A stretch of 64,000 nt of DNA from Panax quinquefolius. Lineage: Eukaryota > Streptophyta > Magnoliopsida > Apiales > Araliaceae. Within the stretch, counting starts at the first letter, position 1; every line of letters begins with the position of its first letter. A program made the position numbers and the translations under genes. The notes below the pieces were generated by a model. The model was not told the DNA's origin. It did not search any database and was given only the letters and a program-made list of their open reading frames with translations. The stretch covers positions 31,226,681 to 31,290,680 of the forward strand of contig CM035162.1 of the NCBI GenBank assembly GCA_020205615.1, in the 5' to 3' direction. Positions 45,341 through 59,528 of the stretch are shown here, in pieces.

Positions 45341-48300
45341 GCAAACTTTCTTGAAGATCAGTGTATCGCGCGGTCCAGTTTAGCTCACGGAAGATCTTTG
45401 TGGGATCAGCTAACACTTCAGCATAGTCACCAGGCCGACGGGCAAGGAAGTCAACTTTTATAGATACTTCGGTTGCCTTCTTACAAGCCTCGACAAACTC
45501 CTTTACTGATCTACCTGATATAGGATACCCAAAACAAGAATATTGACGACTGATGTGTATATCTAGGGGATTAAATCTCACTCTGAAGATTAAAAAGACG
45601 GTATGCAAACCTACCTCTTCCAGTTCCAACATTATAGATTCCAACTTTTCGAGGTTCTGCCTTTTCAAGGGCTTTCACGTGAGCATCAACCAGATCAGTA
45701 ACATCAATGTAGTCCCGTATGCAAGTGCCATCTGCAGTTTTATAATCTGTTCCTCTAACCTGTATGGAGATGGAAGTTAGCTTAACTAACTTGCAGTCTG
45801 AGACTAGTTTTCTAGAACTAATTTCCATGGTAGATCTTTTTGTACCAATAGAAAAAAGCTGGTGGGGTTTCCATCTGATTTTCTAGAAAGACAGAATCAA
45901 TTTATTTGAATTTTAAGTATTCAATTCTGCAGCACTGTAACAACAAAAAAAACGAAAACTAAAAAAAGAAAAAGAAATACCTTAAGTCCAGGAATAATAC
46001 CACGAGCTGCATCAAAGCAAGCACCTGATATCCGTCCATGCTCACGTAGTTCTGGTCTGGGAGCTTCTCCAAGTCTTCCCTCTGGATCAGATCCAATTAC
46101 ATTGAAGTATCTGATATGTCAAGGAAAAATAAAATGAGTAAATTCTTTGACTAATTACTGGATACCTAGAAGCATAATTAGTCGTGAGCATTTATTCCAG
46201 AAATCCATTCTTCACAATAAGTTTTTGAGAAGGAGGTTTGAGTGGATCTCAACAGATACTAGTCTTGTGCAAATAGTTTACTTATATTTACGTAAAGTGG
46301 GTAGAGCTACTACAGCTACAATACTCAACGAAGAATATAGAAACATCAACTTTTGAAACATGTATCCTTTAGAAGTCAAAAACACTTTTTGTTTCGCCTC
46401 TCAATTTCATGAAATAATTAATAACCTCTTCTTTGAGGACGGATAAGAACCAGGTATGAACTTGCTAAATTTAAGGAAGCAGAAGCAGAACCTCAGATTC
46501 AGCCAATGAAATTAGCAGCTAAAAAGCCTAGGGCATAGAAAATTTAGGGTAGAGAGAGCTTTTCAGAATTTGAAAAATGAAGCCTTCAAGATTCCTGTAG
46601 TATATACAACTCTGAACAGGCAAACATGTGAAAGTAATTTGATAGCCTAGTAAAACTGCAAAGGCTGGAAATTTAATTACATCAGGTATTAACAAATAAC
46701 ACATAATGCATATAATAAGTATACTATTGACCATGGACTTATAGGCTGTAATCAGGCTCGGAACATTAATAGTGGTGGCCTTCGGTCAAGGCTTGCTATT
46801 TATATGGAGAGCCTGCTTTTAGTTTCTGGCTTTTTGCAAACTTACCAATGATAGTAACTGGGAATGATAAAATGACCAAGGGGTCTTGAAGATAACAATA
46901 ACATATTTATAGGTCTACCTTAAGATCATGACAGCCATGTTCGAGTTCTTATGGAAATCCAAGATGATATCTTCTGCCATTTTCTTGGCTTTTCCATATG
47001 GATTAATTGGAAGCTGCACATGCAAAAGAAAGAATGAACTGTTTTGTCATACAACTCCTATCACATAAAAATAAGTTGTTGCACACCAATTCTGAGTTTT
47101 AACTGCTTCGCATAGATAAAAATCATTGTATTAAATCTCCATGAGCAGAAATGGTATTAAAAACTCACCTGAGGAGTTTCTTCTGTGATTGGCATCTTTT
47201 CAGGCTCCCCATAGGTTGCACACGTACTTGAATATATCAGAGTTGTCACGCCATGTGCTGCCATAGCCTCCAACACCACCAGGGTATTTGATGTAATATT
47301 ATGATAATACCTGTATTGGCATATAAATAAAGTTAATAAATGCATCAGAAAAGAAGAAAATAGGTCGCAATTCTACAAATCCAAGTCCAAATGATCAGAA
47401 GTAACAAAAAGATAGTGTAAAACCTTATGATAACAAAAGATGGATTAGGATTCTATAAGAAGATTGCCTCAGTTTTCCAAATAGTTAAATTATTTATATA
47501 TTGTTCAAATAGTTTATAAACCTATCATAACAAAATCAATATATTTTCCAAAGAAAGAATCACACACACATACATATGCTGATATGCACTATAAAATGTG
47601 GAATATAGGTATTATGCATCATGAATGAACCAGAAACAAAACTGTCTTGGTTGAAATTTAATAGGTTGCTAATTATTCCAAAAGTTGCTGCCTGAAATCC
47701 CAACAGAAAATCTTTCAAATTCTCACCTGGGGAGGGAAGGAATTTTGTGAAATAGAGCAAGACTAGGGCAATGTAAGTACCATTTACAGTAAAATATAAT
47801 AAATGAGGTGCTTACTATGACCTATAAAGAACATTTCTTGAAGGTTTTTATTCTTCCTGTTACTTATCTTCATGCAAGTAATTTGAGAGAAAGGAAGACT
47901 TGGGAATCTCTCCAAAACCACTTAAAAAGAACTAAAATTGTGACATAAAGAACTTTAATCGCAAAGAAAAGTAGAGCTTGATCTTCATCGACTTTGAAGG
48001 GTAGAGACATTAAGACATTGGCAACTCATTTTCAAATCAAGAAGAATTAATCAAGGTTCAAAGACTTCATGCAATCTTATTTTTGACATGTCAGGATTCC
48101 CAATTAATAAGTTTACAACAATTCATATGGGATCAGCATCATATATATGCGTTTACAGTTTTAAAGGACTTGTATTAAGGTTTTAATAATTACTTACTTA
48201 AGAGGATCAAGGGTGCTCTCGCCAACATATGCTACAGCCGCAAAATGTATCACAGCATCAAAAGCATTTTCTGAAAATATTTTGTTCACCTAAAATATCA

Positions 48301-50895
48301 ATCAAGGAAACAAGATGTATAGTGCAAGACCATTTAGACACTAATTAATATATTGTCCACAGTAAAAGTAAATTATGCTCAGGATACAGCCTTAGCATCT
48401 CCCAAGTCGGCATATATAAATTGAAGTCTCCCAGGTTCTGGAAATAGGTTTTGTAGAACTTTGATGGCACCTAGGTTTCCCCGAGAGAGATTGTCCTGTC
48501 AAAAAAAAAGAAATCACTTCTTTTACGATCTCATACAAATCATAGGTATGTAATGCAAATTATTAGTGCTGCTCAGAAAGAAACATACCACTATAGTTAC
48601 ACGGTATAAATCTTTCAAAAGCCGTAGTGCAGCATGAGAACCAATATAGCCAGCACCTCCTGTTACTAGAACATGTGTAATCCCTGCTTCATGACGAGAG
48701 AACTAGGGAGAAAAAAGGAGAGGAGAAAGCGAAAAATCAGAATAGGATGGGAAGGCACGTCGGATGTAGTTATTAAAAAGCCATCAGAAATGAGAAGAAA
48801 AAATAGCATAAGATAATATCTATTCCAGTACAAACCTAATCACAATATTCAAGTTTATATTTTCGTTTCCTGAATCTTCTTGGCTACCAAACAGCAACAT
48901 AAGTAAATAAGGAACAAAAGCACATCAATACAAACCATGAATAATGTGTGTCATGGCAAGTGAACGGATGAGAACATAAATAAAGAACAATTTTGGTGTT
49001 TTAAGTGTTCCCGTCGATAGTACATAAAAAATGTCCCCTTATATATCAAAAGAACTAAGAGAAAAATAGAGTGGGGGGGGGGGGGGGGGATCCAAGAAAT
49101 GTTGATTGTACAACAGAGTTTATCCCAAACAGTTTTCAAAAATAATGTTCAGTTGTGGCCAACATGCAGAAAACTATTTGCATCAATACTTCATTAATCT
49201 AGAAAAAAATTATTAAGTAACACAAATTTGTTGTCCTTTTCTTTCTTAAGCAACAAATTGAAACCAAATTTGTTGTATACTTTGCCAATTTTCATAATTC
49301 ATACTCCATCCGCCTCATTTTTATGTGGTTCCCTTTCCGATTTGGAACATTACAAAATGTCTCACTTTTAGAAAACCAATGTACTTTGATTGGACTAGAG
49401 GTTCACCAGACTATATAACCTTATACTAAATCTGAAAGAAAAACTTATGAAACCCAGCATCATATATTAAAGGGAGGGGCAATTGTGGGATAAATGTTCC
49501 AACTTTTTCTCCTTGAACTAAGTGCAAGTTTGAAATAGCAACAGAAAATGAGATGGGGTATAAACATCATTACAAGACTTGAGAATTAGAATTTTAAAAT
49601 ATTCTACCATATTATAGCATAAGCCAATATGGCGCACCCTCCTCTCTTATGCAGGCACGCACAACCAATTAACTATGAAAAACTAACATGGATATCACAC
49701 ATTGTTTTATCATGCATGTTGCACCGAATTTTGACACAAAATTATGAGACTAAAACTTCCAAAATCTAAACCTACATTACATCTGAAGATATGTGGATTG
49801 TGGAGCCTCCATAAACAAAGAAATGCAAAGAGTCACCCTTCAATTTTCAACTGCTTGGCTATTTCTAAAATCTACTTGCTGAGTTCATCTTGGCTGAGGG
49901 AAGATAACAATGTAATTTAACCCCTTGGCACATTAGGCAAGTGAAATTTGATACTTTGAAAAACCCCATTATTACTGAGAAACTAAAAGAAACCCCAACA
50001 AGGAAAAAAGTGAAGAAAAGGGGGGGAAAGTGAGGATTCTACTGACTTCTGTATGTCTACACCGGAAACAAAAAATATAAGCACCCTATGAACTTTACAA
50101 AAGCAAGAAAATGCATCTGATTAAAATGTTGTGTTTGCATAGAAATAAAATAGATTCTGTTTCTTTTAATAGGTGTAAATGATATTGATTGCAAATCATG
50201 GTATTTTGAATATATTTTCTTTACTTGAGATATCAATAGCAGGGTACTAAAGGAATAAAGGGATCAGGGAGTTACTGCGCTTGGAGAGTTGAAACTTGGA
50301 GATTGTTTAAGCACAAGAATGCATAATGCTGTTAAGACGGCAGCCAAAAGAATCTTTCCTATAAAATTGCTCTTCTTCTTCGGATCAACATAGTCCATGA
50401 CTACATGCAAAAGGAACAAATTCATTATCAAATGAAATCACAAGTTTGTAAACCTGATAAGATTAAAATGAAGTAATTCCTGACATAGCCAGAAAAACGA
50501 AAATAAAAAACAAAGAGCTAAATTTTATAGTTAAAAGCAACATGATCACTAGCTGCAGCTGTTTCTTCAATGCACTTGCTACAGCTAATGACATAGCAAT
50601 TCAGTCAAATACATTGTTGGCTTGTTGCAGCAGATGCAAATATTTGCGAGGATAGGTGCACCAATTGAGAAAGATAAGGGAATAAACAATCAATTTCCAT
50701 GCTTCAACCCATCCAATAAAATAATTCAAATTAAGACCAAATGGAGCAACAACATTGCAGCCTTACACGCGACCCTATTAAAGATTAAAGCAGCACAAAC
50801 CCAGCTGTCTAAACAAAACGCAATGATAACTTACCTCCTAAAGACATAGATCGATTAGTCCTTGTCTGAGTTCTTGATCTATTTAAATTTAGCAT
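45258..50895 (-). CDS. MUR4: UDP-arabinose 4-epimerase (UDP-D-xylose 4-epimerase), MUR4 type
   Basis: Ten coding exons in transcript order: 50895-50835, 50400-50276, 48702-48589, 48495-48388, 48289-48198, 47310-47169, 47013-46919, 46110-45981, 45759-45615 and 45514-45258. All are GT-AG and sum to 1269 nt, 422 aa, close to the about 419 aa of the Arabidopsis enzyme. A short basic N-terminus and a membrane span (residues 34-51) give a type II Golgi protein. The Rossmann fold starts with [14 protein letters not shown] (NAD-binding GxxGxxG at 77-83). The SST triad region is at 194-196 and the catalytic YxxxK is Tyr220 and Lys224 in NPYGKAKK. The enzyme interconverts UDP-xylose and UDP-L-arabinopyranose for cell-wall polymers. 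The C-terminus ends in an altered tail ([10 protein letters not shown]) made by a 49-bp duplication. A paralogue in the same clade is an alternative name. Confidence 0.93.
49073..49089. repeat. Poly-G tract in epimerase intron 2
   Basis: A run of about 17 G on the + strand (poly-C in the transcript), far from the splice sites. Its length is likely to be unstable or poorly resolved by sequencing. Confidence 0.9.
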
Positions 50896-51840
50896 TTGCA
50901 GAATAAATGCTAAACAAAGTAGGTAACAAAATCACTCTTTCAGATCAATGATCAATAAAATCCCTTGTTGGCTGCAAATTTGATGAAATCTGCTGCAATA
51001 AAAGCATAAACCAACTATTAGTAAACTCCAAAAGGAAAATGAGTCGGAAGAAAAGGCAAAATTGAACAAGAAAAAAGAAACAAACCAAAAATGGGCCCTA
51101 TAGCAAGTGGGAGGTAAAAATTTGAAATCCTAAAATTACGAACAAAATCACAGAAAATAAATAACACCAAAAACTAAATCAACATCCAGAAACCAGCAAT
51201 CAGAGAGGCTGATTTAAAAAACTAGTATGCTAATATAAAAGCATTCAAAACAAATAAATTGGGAGAAACGCGCCTTAAAAAAGGAGAAGATAAAAATAAC
51301 AAACACCACAATTACCACATAATCAAGAATTCAAATATATAAGCAAAAAAAGTGAAAATTAAGAAACCAAATCTGTCTCAACAAGGAAACCAAATAAAAA
51401 GAATTAATTTCCAAGATCTAAAATAAGACCCATTTACATATACCAATCAAAAATCTCTTTTTAAGAATAAATAATGACCCACTAACTATAAAACCCCACA
51501 TACTATTTTTTTTTATTTTTTTTTGCAAAGATAGTTAGAAGAACACAGTACAAACAGAGGATGAGCCCCTCAAGACGAACGAAACCGATCAAAATGCTAA
51601 GAATTTGCAGAAAAAAAGCACCTAAAATCAATAATGATAAAATTCAGTTAAAGGGTAGATAGAAAATCACCAAACCTATATATAACGCTCATATAAATGC
51701 TCTGCAAGATCTATGAAAAGCAAAGGGGCACGCAAAGTTGGCTTCGAATAAAAAATGAAGACGACGAGTTCAATACAGTGTATTGATCGGAGAATCGAAG
51801 ACTATATTTTGAGTAAAACCCACGAAGCAGATTATTAAAG
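50896..51840 (-). other. Epimerase 5' UTR with probable leader intron
   Basis: Upstream of the ATG on the minus strand an acceptor TTTATTGCAG ends near 50993, and a donor-like ATATAG/GTTTGG lies at 51675-51676. A leader intron of about 680 bp is therefore likely, with a first non-coding exon at about 51676-51840. The transcription start is inferred only. Confidence 0.4.
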
Positions 51841-51849
51841 AGATGACTG

Positions 51850-54730
51850 GGTGTATTGGACCAGGTCCCTCTCTACTCTGCTCTTCTGCGTGTTTACGTT
51901 TTGAATTGAATAGAGAAAGGTGTGTAATTGCGGACATTTCTCCGCTGCCATGTTATTTTAAGCGTGAACGGTGGCTGGAGAGACACCTCAATCAAATAAA
52001 TACATTTCAATTTTCATTTTTCTCTCTTTTTGCCTAAATTATTACTTTTGTCAATATTGGGGTCAATTGACGCTGATACAGAGATATCACCTCTCAATCT
52101 CTTTATCAACATTATATTAATTAATTAATTAAAATTAATTTTATATTAATCACCTTCGTTAATACACTTTCATCTATAGTTAATAATAAAATTATTATAT
52201 TTTACAATAAAATAATATCTGTATCAAATACTTGAAACTATCGTTATAAAATAATTTTTGTATTATATATTAGAAAAAGTTGAAAGAAAAATATAATAGA
52301 TTAGATCGATTTTCAAAATTAGGGGTTTAAAAAAGAATTTCCTTTATTTGTATTCATATATAGAAATAAATGATACATTTATCGAATTACCCCTAATTTA
52401 ATGTTTTTACTTATTATTTTTCCTTATGGAAAAAGCTATAAATTTGCTGAAGAAATGGTTAACTTTTGTATAGTACACAAATTACCCTAAATTTAGGATC
52501 CGATTAGCATGAAGTTTATTTTTCGATAACTCTATTGGTCAATTGACCTACTTACCCAAAAATAAACTTCATACTAATCATTTCCCCCTAAATTGTAATC
52601 TATTTATAACCCATGGCACTATACCTAGTCGACACAAAATTTAGTTAAAATTTTCGACAAATATAGTACTGCCCTCCATTTTAAAATATAGGATAATTGC
52701 TGATTTTTCAAAAATTAATTTAATATAATCTTATAATTTAAATTAGTTTCAATTTATTTAATTTTAATCAATATAATAATAAATATAGTAAACTATCTAA
52801 AAGTACTACTATTAATTATAATATTTATCGCTTTTATATTTATAATCTAGAGGATACGTAGGGATTATAAAAGATTTACTTATATTATTTAATTTTTCGC
52901 TTAAATTAAGTTAATTTTTGGACTAAAAAATTTAATAAAAAAAAAGTGTCTAAAATTTTCATTTATTTCTTTTTTTTATTTTGTTTATTAAAAAATCCAA
53001 TAACAAAAGAATTATATAAAATCTTAAATTTTCTGTTCATTTTAAAACTCAGTGTGTGGCATAATAAGAAATTTTAGAAAAGATTAATTGAGACTTCCTT
53101 TTTGACTAATGTAATATTTCTAAATTTGCAATGCAAATATGTAGTGACGTGGTATAGCGTGTAGTCGGCAAAGAAATGGACATACTATTTGTCATATTAT
53201 TTAACATTTTAATTTCTTCATGTTCACACGAATTGGTAACATGGCTATGGCGGAAAAGATGCATTTGAGCCCAATCATGAGCTAACAAGTAGGAGTTATA
53301 TATAATATGTATAAAGTTGAATTATATGACGTTTTAGATATGACCGTAAAATGAACAAACAGTTCGAGCTTAATTTGTACTTGCTCGATTAAAAATTCGA
53401 TTCGAGCTAGACTCAAAATATAAATGAGTCAAATATGAACACATTTTAAAATTCGATAAATTACTCGAACCTTCTCAAATTATAATTTTCTATTGATACT
53501 CGGATTATATTCGTTAGAAAAGTTCAAACTACTTACCGATTCAAATTCAAATTGTCTTCGACTTTGGTATTAAACGAAAATCAATCAAATCTTATTTTAT
53601 ACTCGATAAATTTTGTGAACCAAATCTAAGAACTCAATACTCGGATCGACTCGATTCGCTTATACCCTAACGCCTGCTTCTAGAGTTTTAAAATGACGAA
53701 AAAGAAAATAAATGGACGAAAATTTAAGTTTTCTTTCTAATTTTTATGTTTCCGAGTTTTTAATAAATGTAAAAGAAAAGAAATGGATAGAAAACTTGCC
53801 ACTTTTTTCCTCGCCAAAGTTTTCCCGTCCAAAATTGGCATGATTTAGACTTTAAAAGAAATTAGAATAAGTAATATTTTTATAATTTCCATATTATCCT
53901 CAACTTTTAATATAATAAATTTTAAATTACAACTCATGTCCTCAATTTTAAATTTTCTATCATTTTCCATTAAAAACTCAGAAACAACACAAAGAAAAAC
54001 TTTAAATTTTCTATTCTTTTCTTTTCTGTTCTAATTTAAGTTTTTTATTCTTTTCTTTTCTGTTCAAAACTCAGAAACAGAGTGTTAGTTTTAGAGTTGT
54101 GCACAAGAATTACCATTTATCATATATTCATATACTTGTGTCATTCTCTTGTATGTATTATTTTTTTGTGAGAAGTAATTTTAAAAGAATTATAATTAAT
54201 TCTCTTAAATTATATAAAATATTACATAATTAAAAAAAAATCATCTAAAATGTCATATATTATGGTGATAGTATGATCCAGCAAAAAATACATCACATGC
54301 CTCTTATTTTTGGAAAAACTAAGTAAAATTATTGTGGGCCCTTTATTACAATGAGATACTCTATCTATAAAATAGAAAATCTTTCATAAACAAATTGTTC
54401 TCTAACAAAAATAACGAATTTTTTTATTTCTTAAATTTTTAAATAAATTATTTCTTAAATTTCTTGTAAATTTTCTATTTTAGCTAACTATGTCACATAA
54501 GTAATGGTGTAATATCCCTTGTGATCAGTTCACGAGTGCGTATTTTATTTTCTTATTTTCTTTTATGTAGTAAGATTTATTTTTAAATAGATTTGATATA
54601 GTAGTATTATATTTAAATGTTTTCTAGATAAATATTACTATTTGTCAAAAATAAATAAATTAAAAATCATTTGAAATTACCAAAATTAGCTCATACTTTT
54701 AATTCAGTGACAAAAAGGCACATGCAGTCT
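51850..54730. other. AT-rich intergenic region
   Basis: No gene is seen. It holds a hairpin element at 52490-52594. At 53330-53660 lies a stretch rich in TCGAGC/GCTCGA/TTCGA motifs typical of decayed plant repeats. At 53730-54080 there are repeated TTTTCTATTCTTTTC-type tracts. Short open frames here lack coding character. Confidence 0.5.
52490..52594. mobile_element. Hairpin MITE-like element
   Basis: Arms of about 35 bp are inverted copies: AGCATGAAGTTTATTTTT on the left, AAAAATAAACTTCATACT on the right, extending to AATTTAGG / CCTAAATT. The loop is itself partly palindromic (TTGGTCAATTGACC). It can form one long stem. Confidence 0.65.
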
Positions 54731-54733
54731 TAA

Positions 54734-55296
54734 AGGCGGTTTGTTTAGGTCTGGATGACTAAATGGTCGAATTAAATAAATCCTGGCCGTACCATTAAGT
54801 CATGCGTTATTTTTGAAAAAATCGTTTGAATGGTACCGAATCGATTTACTCGTTCGACGATTTAAATTTGAATGGTTTAATGTCGTTTTTTGACTGAATG
54901 AGGGAATGAATGGAGTTTTTTTTACAATATTAACTATCTCCCTCCGTCTCAAATTAATTATTTAATTTTGACTTTTTAAAGTCAAATTGACCATTTTTAA
55001 AATTAATCTTTTTACTATTTTTGCTAAAATATAGATGAAGAGATTATAACCAAAAGAAAGTATATACAATTTATTACTAATCCCAATTTTTATAATTTTA
55101 AAAATATATTTATATATGCTTAATTATTAATTTAAAATAGTCAATTTGACTTAAAAAGGTCAAAATGGAGCACTTAATTTGGGACTTTAGGGAGTATTAT
55201 ATTAAGTAATATTAAATACATTTATAATAATTTTGAATTTTTTTAGAGGGGTAAAATAATAAAAATTTGTTATTCAGATATTTCAGACATGTCAAC
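54734..55296. mobile_element. hAT-like TIR relic carrying a Stowaway MITE
   Basis: Inverted relative of the split relic at 18674/36915. Shared blocks include the complement of ACATGTCTGAAATATCTGAA and TTTACCCCTCTAAAAAAATT. A Stowaway MITE lies inside at 54937-55194. The right end may have been removed by the LTR at 55297. Confidence 0.45.
54937..55194. mobile_element. Stowaway-type MITE
   Basis: A 258-bp element flanked by TA. The left end is TCTCCCTCCGTCTCAAATTA and the right end, inverted, is CTCCCTAAAGTCCCAAATTA. Inside, TTTTGACTTTTTAAAGTCAA is matched inverted by TTGACTTAAAAAGGTCAAAA. It is distinct from the MITE at 18817. Confidence 0.8.
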
Positions 55297-58017
55297 TGTG
55301 ACGCCCCCAAAATAGGTATACATCACCCATTCTGAGTCACCAAATACATGGTACAGAAACAACTACAACTTCATTAATACAATTGTCGTGCAAAATACGA
55401 CATAACACATAAACCGTGAGTTTAAATATACAATATTGTCTTTCTGTATAATATCCACACTCAAATAAGTCCTCATTACAATTATTGATACACTATTTTA
55501 TAAAATAGTGAGGACTACTAAAACAACTGCCTTGAACCATTACTCCACACCCCGACTAGTTCCCCGCTTATATTCTCGCCTCCTCGAGAAGAAAAATGGA
55601 ACAAAAGAAAAATGGTGAGCTCAACTAGCCCAAGAAAGAATATTATGACTAAGATAATGTACAACAAATTATCCTTAGTCTTCAACAGAAAAAAATCTAA
55701 TAGAATACAATAGATAACAAATTTTAGATCAACAATCGCAATGAAACAACAATTCATTAGAAGAGTTAAGTAGAAATGAAATCTACTATCATCTATGAAT
55801 TTAAAAGTCCATCATCGATATTTTATCCCTCAGAATATCAATCAATATACATCATAAATCAAATATTCATCTTTGCACTACAAAGCCAAAGATATTCACC
55901 ATTAATCATGTTCATCTAAACACCTATTCATCTTTGCACTACGGGCCAAAGATATTCATCATAAAATTATTCATCTTTGCACTACAGGCTAAACATATTC
56001 AGTTATATCATCATTTAGGACTGAGGATGATGAAAAATATTTTAAAGAAAACGAATACAGTGAAACAAAAGAACAAATATTAAGGATTCGTACTTTAAAC
56101 AATCTAAGTTCAAAAATACTTCATAAATAATCAGAGTGGAGTAAAATTGAAGAATGAAGACCAAAACATAGATCCAATCCAAGATAGGAATCATAACAGA
56201 CGATCTTGGACACAGAAAAGAAAATTTAATTTTTCTGTGAATAGTATCGTATTCGTGAATAGTGTCGTATACGTGAATAGTGCCGTATACGTGAATAGTA
56301 ACTCCGACACTAAAAGATAGAAATTTCACAAAAGAAATCATCATGTTTCGTGAATAGTACTCGTGAATAGTAACTCGTGAATAGTAACTCATGAATAGTA
56401 ACCTTGACATGAAAAAGTTCTAAATTTGATAAAAATTTTCAACCAATATTTCGGCATAATGATATTGAAGAAATAATATCATTTTTGAATAAAATAACAT
56501 CCCTTACCTCGCAAAAAACAAGATTTCGACCGAATAATCGGATATAGTCTTTGAAAGAACTTGCAGACCGTATAGCAATACTCAAAGTACTAAAATACTC
56601 ACAAAATACGCTCGATATTATAGAGAGAAAACTTTAGTTTCGGTGTGATTTTCAATTCTAACATAAGACCTATTTATATGAAATTGCTTAGAACACCAAA
56701 GCGAAAATTTAATATAATAATATTATATATAAACAAATTTCCTACGCCCACTTCTTGAATCAATTCAAAGAACTACATCATCATGCAAGACCCACAATTA
56801 ATGACAAAAAACGCTTTTCAAATAAAAATAATTAAAACTTCCAAAATCAATTATTTTAACTTCGAACTTCAATAATTCATAATAAATAGCCTTTTATCGT
56901 AAAAATTCAATCTCATGACTTGTTATAGAAAATTCAATTCTCTACAACTTTGCAAAAGAAAGTTTTTCCAAATTCCAAACAGAAATTGACCGAAATCCAC
57001 ATACGGACGATTTTACAGGCTATAATCAAATTTCAGTCAAGAAATGGGTCCACCAACATGTTTTAAACAACTTTTGCAACAAAAATACTCTTCCTCCTCA
57101 TATACTCATATATCCCACATTCATTGTAAAAATATCACCATTATTATATTATAATAATATAATAAAATATTATTTAATCAGAAAAGATAAAATATCAATT
57201 TTTAACAATTGTCACTTTAAAAATTTTCTCCATCTATATCCACATAAAATCAATATTTTCCTCATCATATAAATCAATAATTAATTATTCATAAATAATA
57301 TTATAGAATCACAATACTGACAACCAGGCCGTTCCCAGGAAAGAGGGGGCTTTCCAATAAGAATTTATCCTTACTGGCGCGCAATTAGATGACCAAACCT
57401 CTCCTTAGACAAAACTTTCTAGATATTGCCAATAATGTTATCTAATAATATTATTCAGATAATATGAATTATTGCTCCGATAATGGAAAATACTGTTTAG
57501 TGACAATTATTGAAACAATAGTAATATAAAATATCAACGTAGAAATTATTGAATCAATAAAATAAAATACTGAACATTAATTACCGTAATAATTATTGAG
57601 TAGTGCCTTCTTACGTAAGAATCAATAATTGGTACAATACAAAGGTCTACTATGTAACAACGCCAGACATTCGTGTTTTAACCACCGGGTATTCCAACAC
57701 TATTAATCTGTAATAACTACGCCATTATTTATAAACAACTTATACTTGTCGCTTTCTTCATCCAATCGCTTTCAGTTATATGGGCCATACATAAGGTCAT
57801 ACTTGTCAGTCATTTAATATTCTCAAACAAAGAAATATTCTACGACACCAAACGAATATTCTCTCGACAACAATGAGTATTTTATAACCACTTGCTTATT
57901 TGAAATATTTGTGCATTTTACCCATAACTAACCACATTAATCAAATCAACCCTTACTATTTCAAAATGATAAATAGAGGAAATTAAATTTTATTTATTAA
58001 TAATTTGGGGTCTTACA
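55297..58017 (-). mobile_element. 3' LTR, subfamily B, joined to pol
   Basis: A 2721-bp LTR read from TGTAAGACCCC (58017) to GGGGGCGTCACA (55297) on the minus strand. It directly follows a polypurine tract and the end of a Ty3 pol, so it is the 3' LTR of a real element and assigns the B family to Ty3/gypsy. It carries a hairpin array (55868-56000), short-unit repeats (56240-56405) and an inverted TATA block (56671-56678). Confidence 0.9.
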
Positions 58018-58035
58018 ACCTCCCCTCCTTATGAA
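58018..58035 (-). promoter_or_regulatory. Polypurine tract of the Ty3 element
   Basis: AAGGAGGGGAGGT on the minus strand lies directly before the TGTAAGACC start of the LTR, the expected place for second-strand priming. Confidence 0.75.
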
Positions 58036-59528
58036 ATTTCGTCCTCGAAATTGACGTACGTACTCTGTGTTTTCAAAAGATGAGGATACCTCACTTTCAT
58101 TTCCGCTTCCAACTCCCGTGTCATTTCCTCAATAGCATGGTTTCTCCACAAAACTTTAACTTGTGGTATGACCTTCGTATGTAGGGACATGCTCTTCTTA
58201 TCCAAGATCTTGACATGCACTCTACTTCGTACATTAAATCTTCTCGCTATTTCGTTCGGGTTCTAACTCAATAATGTGGTTCGTGTCGTCCACATATTTA
58301 CGTAACATCGATACGTGAAAACGCGTTATGAACACGCCATCATACTTGGCGGTAAAAACGAGTCTATAGGCCACGGTTCTATTCGATCGAGGATTTCAAA
58401 TGGACTAGTAAATCAAGGTTTGAGCTTTCTCACATCGCCGATTCTCGCTTTTGAATAACGACTTCTTGATCTTCTTCTTCATATTCATCAACTCCAAGTC
58501 CAGTAGCTTGAGCGACTTTAAATTTATCGATTAAAGTCGATTCTAATCGTATATTCGCTTATCTTCACGCAGTTCTTGGAATCAGAACTCTATCTCCATC
58601 TTCAGAAGTCATACGAAATGGGTCTTTGTGTTAACAATATCGCACTCAAACGATACGATCTTTTACTCAACGCGTCGCCTACCATGTTCGCTTTTTTTCC
58701 GGATGGTATCAATGGTATGGTCGTAATCTTTCAATAGCTCGAGCCAACGTCGTTGCCGCCGCATGTTGAGTTCTAAGAAGCTCTTTTCATATTCCTCGCC
58801 CATTCAATTTTGTATCTCTACGAGTCACCGAGTTAATGGAGTAGCGATTCGAGAAAATCTTTCCACAAATCTCCAATAATAACCAACTAAGCTTCAAAGC
58901 TACGTATTTCGATTCATCGACTTAGGTTGCTTCTCAACTACGACTCATATCCCAATCTTGGATAAAGACGTCACAATGGTACCTATCGCTTTACTATCAC
59001 ACAAATATGGCGTCCCCACGAGAGTCTCAAGCTTTGGTGCATTCCACAAAGGAAGTCACCAGATAAAGGCTCGTACAAACTTCTACAGCTTGATTTTTAA
59101 CTCCTAAAGTTTAATAGAGCCATGAGATTTTAGAAATGGGTTTTGTACTGTGTTCAAAGTCGATACAAAATTCAATATCACACTTTGGGAGTAAGCTAAG
59201 AAATTCTTCGTAAAATACATCGTGAAATTTACTAACAATAGAAATATCATTCAAATCTGACGTATTTTTGTTCAAGTCCATAACATGGGCTAAGAAAACT
59301 TGACATCCATTTTTCAATAAACGAATGACTTTATGGCTTGATATGAAAGTGTTTGACTTCAATGGTTTGGTTGCTTGAATTCGAATAACAGGTTGCTTAG
59401 GAATATAAAAACTAACAACCTTACAAAAGCAATCAATTTTGGCATGATGAGTAGTTAATCAATCAATCCCCAAAATTACATCAAAAGCAAGTATCTTTAA
59501 AGAAATAAGGTCAACAGGTAATGTGATT
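58029..59528 (-). pseudogene. Decayed Ty3/gypsy pol remnant
   Basis: In minus-strand order: the end of an aspartic protease (FDVILGID, then a stop where Trp is usual, then LTTHHAKIDC), the linker to reverse transcriptase (LAHVMDLNKN, ISIVSKFHDVFYEEFLSLLP, IEFCIDFEHSTKPISK; open at 59362-59111), RNase H pieces (RQRRWLELLKDYD, GDALSK), the integrase end (FHVSMLRKYVDDTNHIIELE) and a chromodomain-like tail (VKVLWRNHAIEEMTRELEAE; 58220-58029). The tail resembles Del/Tekay-type chromoviruses. Many frameshifts, stops and deletions make it inactive. Its 5' side is cut by the LTR at 59529. Confidence 0.85.

Noticed and set aside
50622..50849. Plus-strand 75-codon frame
   Set aside because: Antisense to the first intron and exon of the epimerase gene, with no independent support.
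56042..56410. Minus-strand 122-codon frame with repeated HEYDTIH units
   Set aside because: It is a translation of the CTATTCACG array in LTR B, not a gene.
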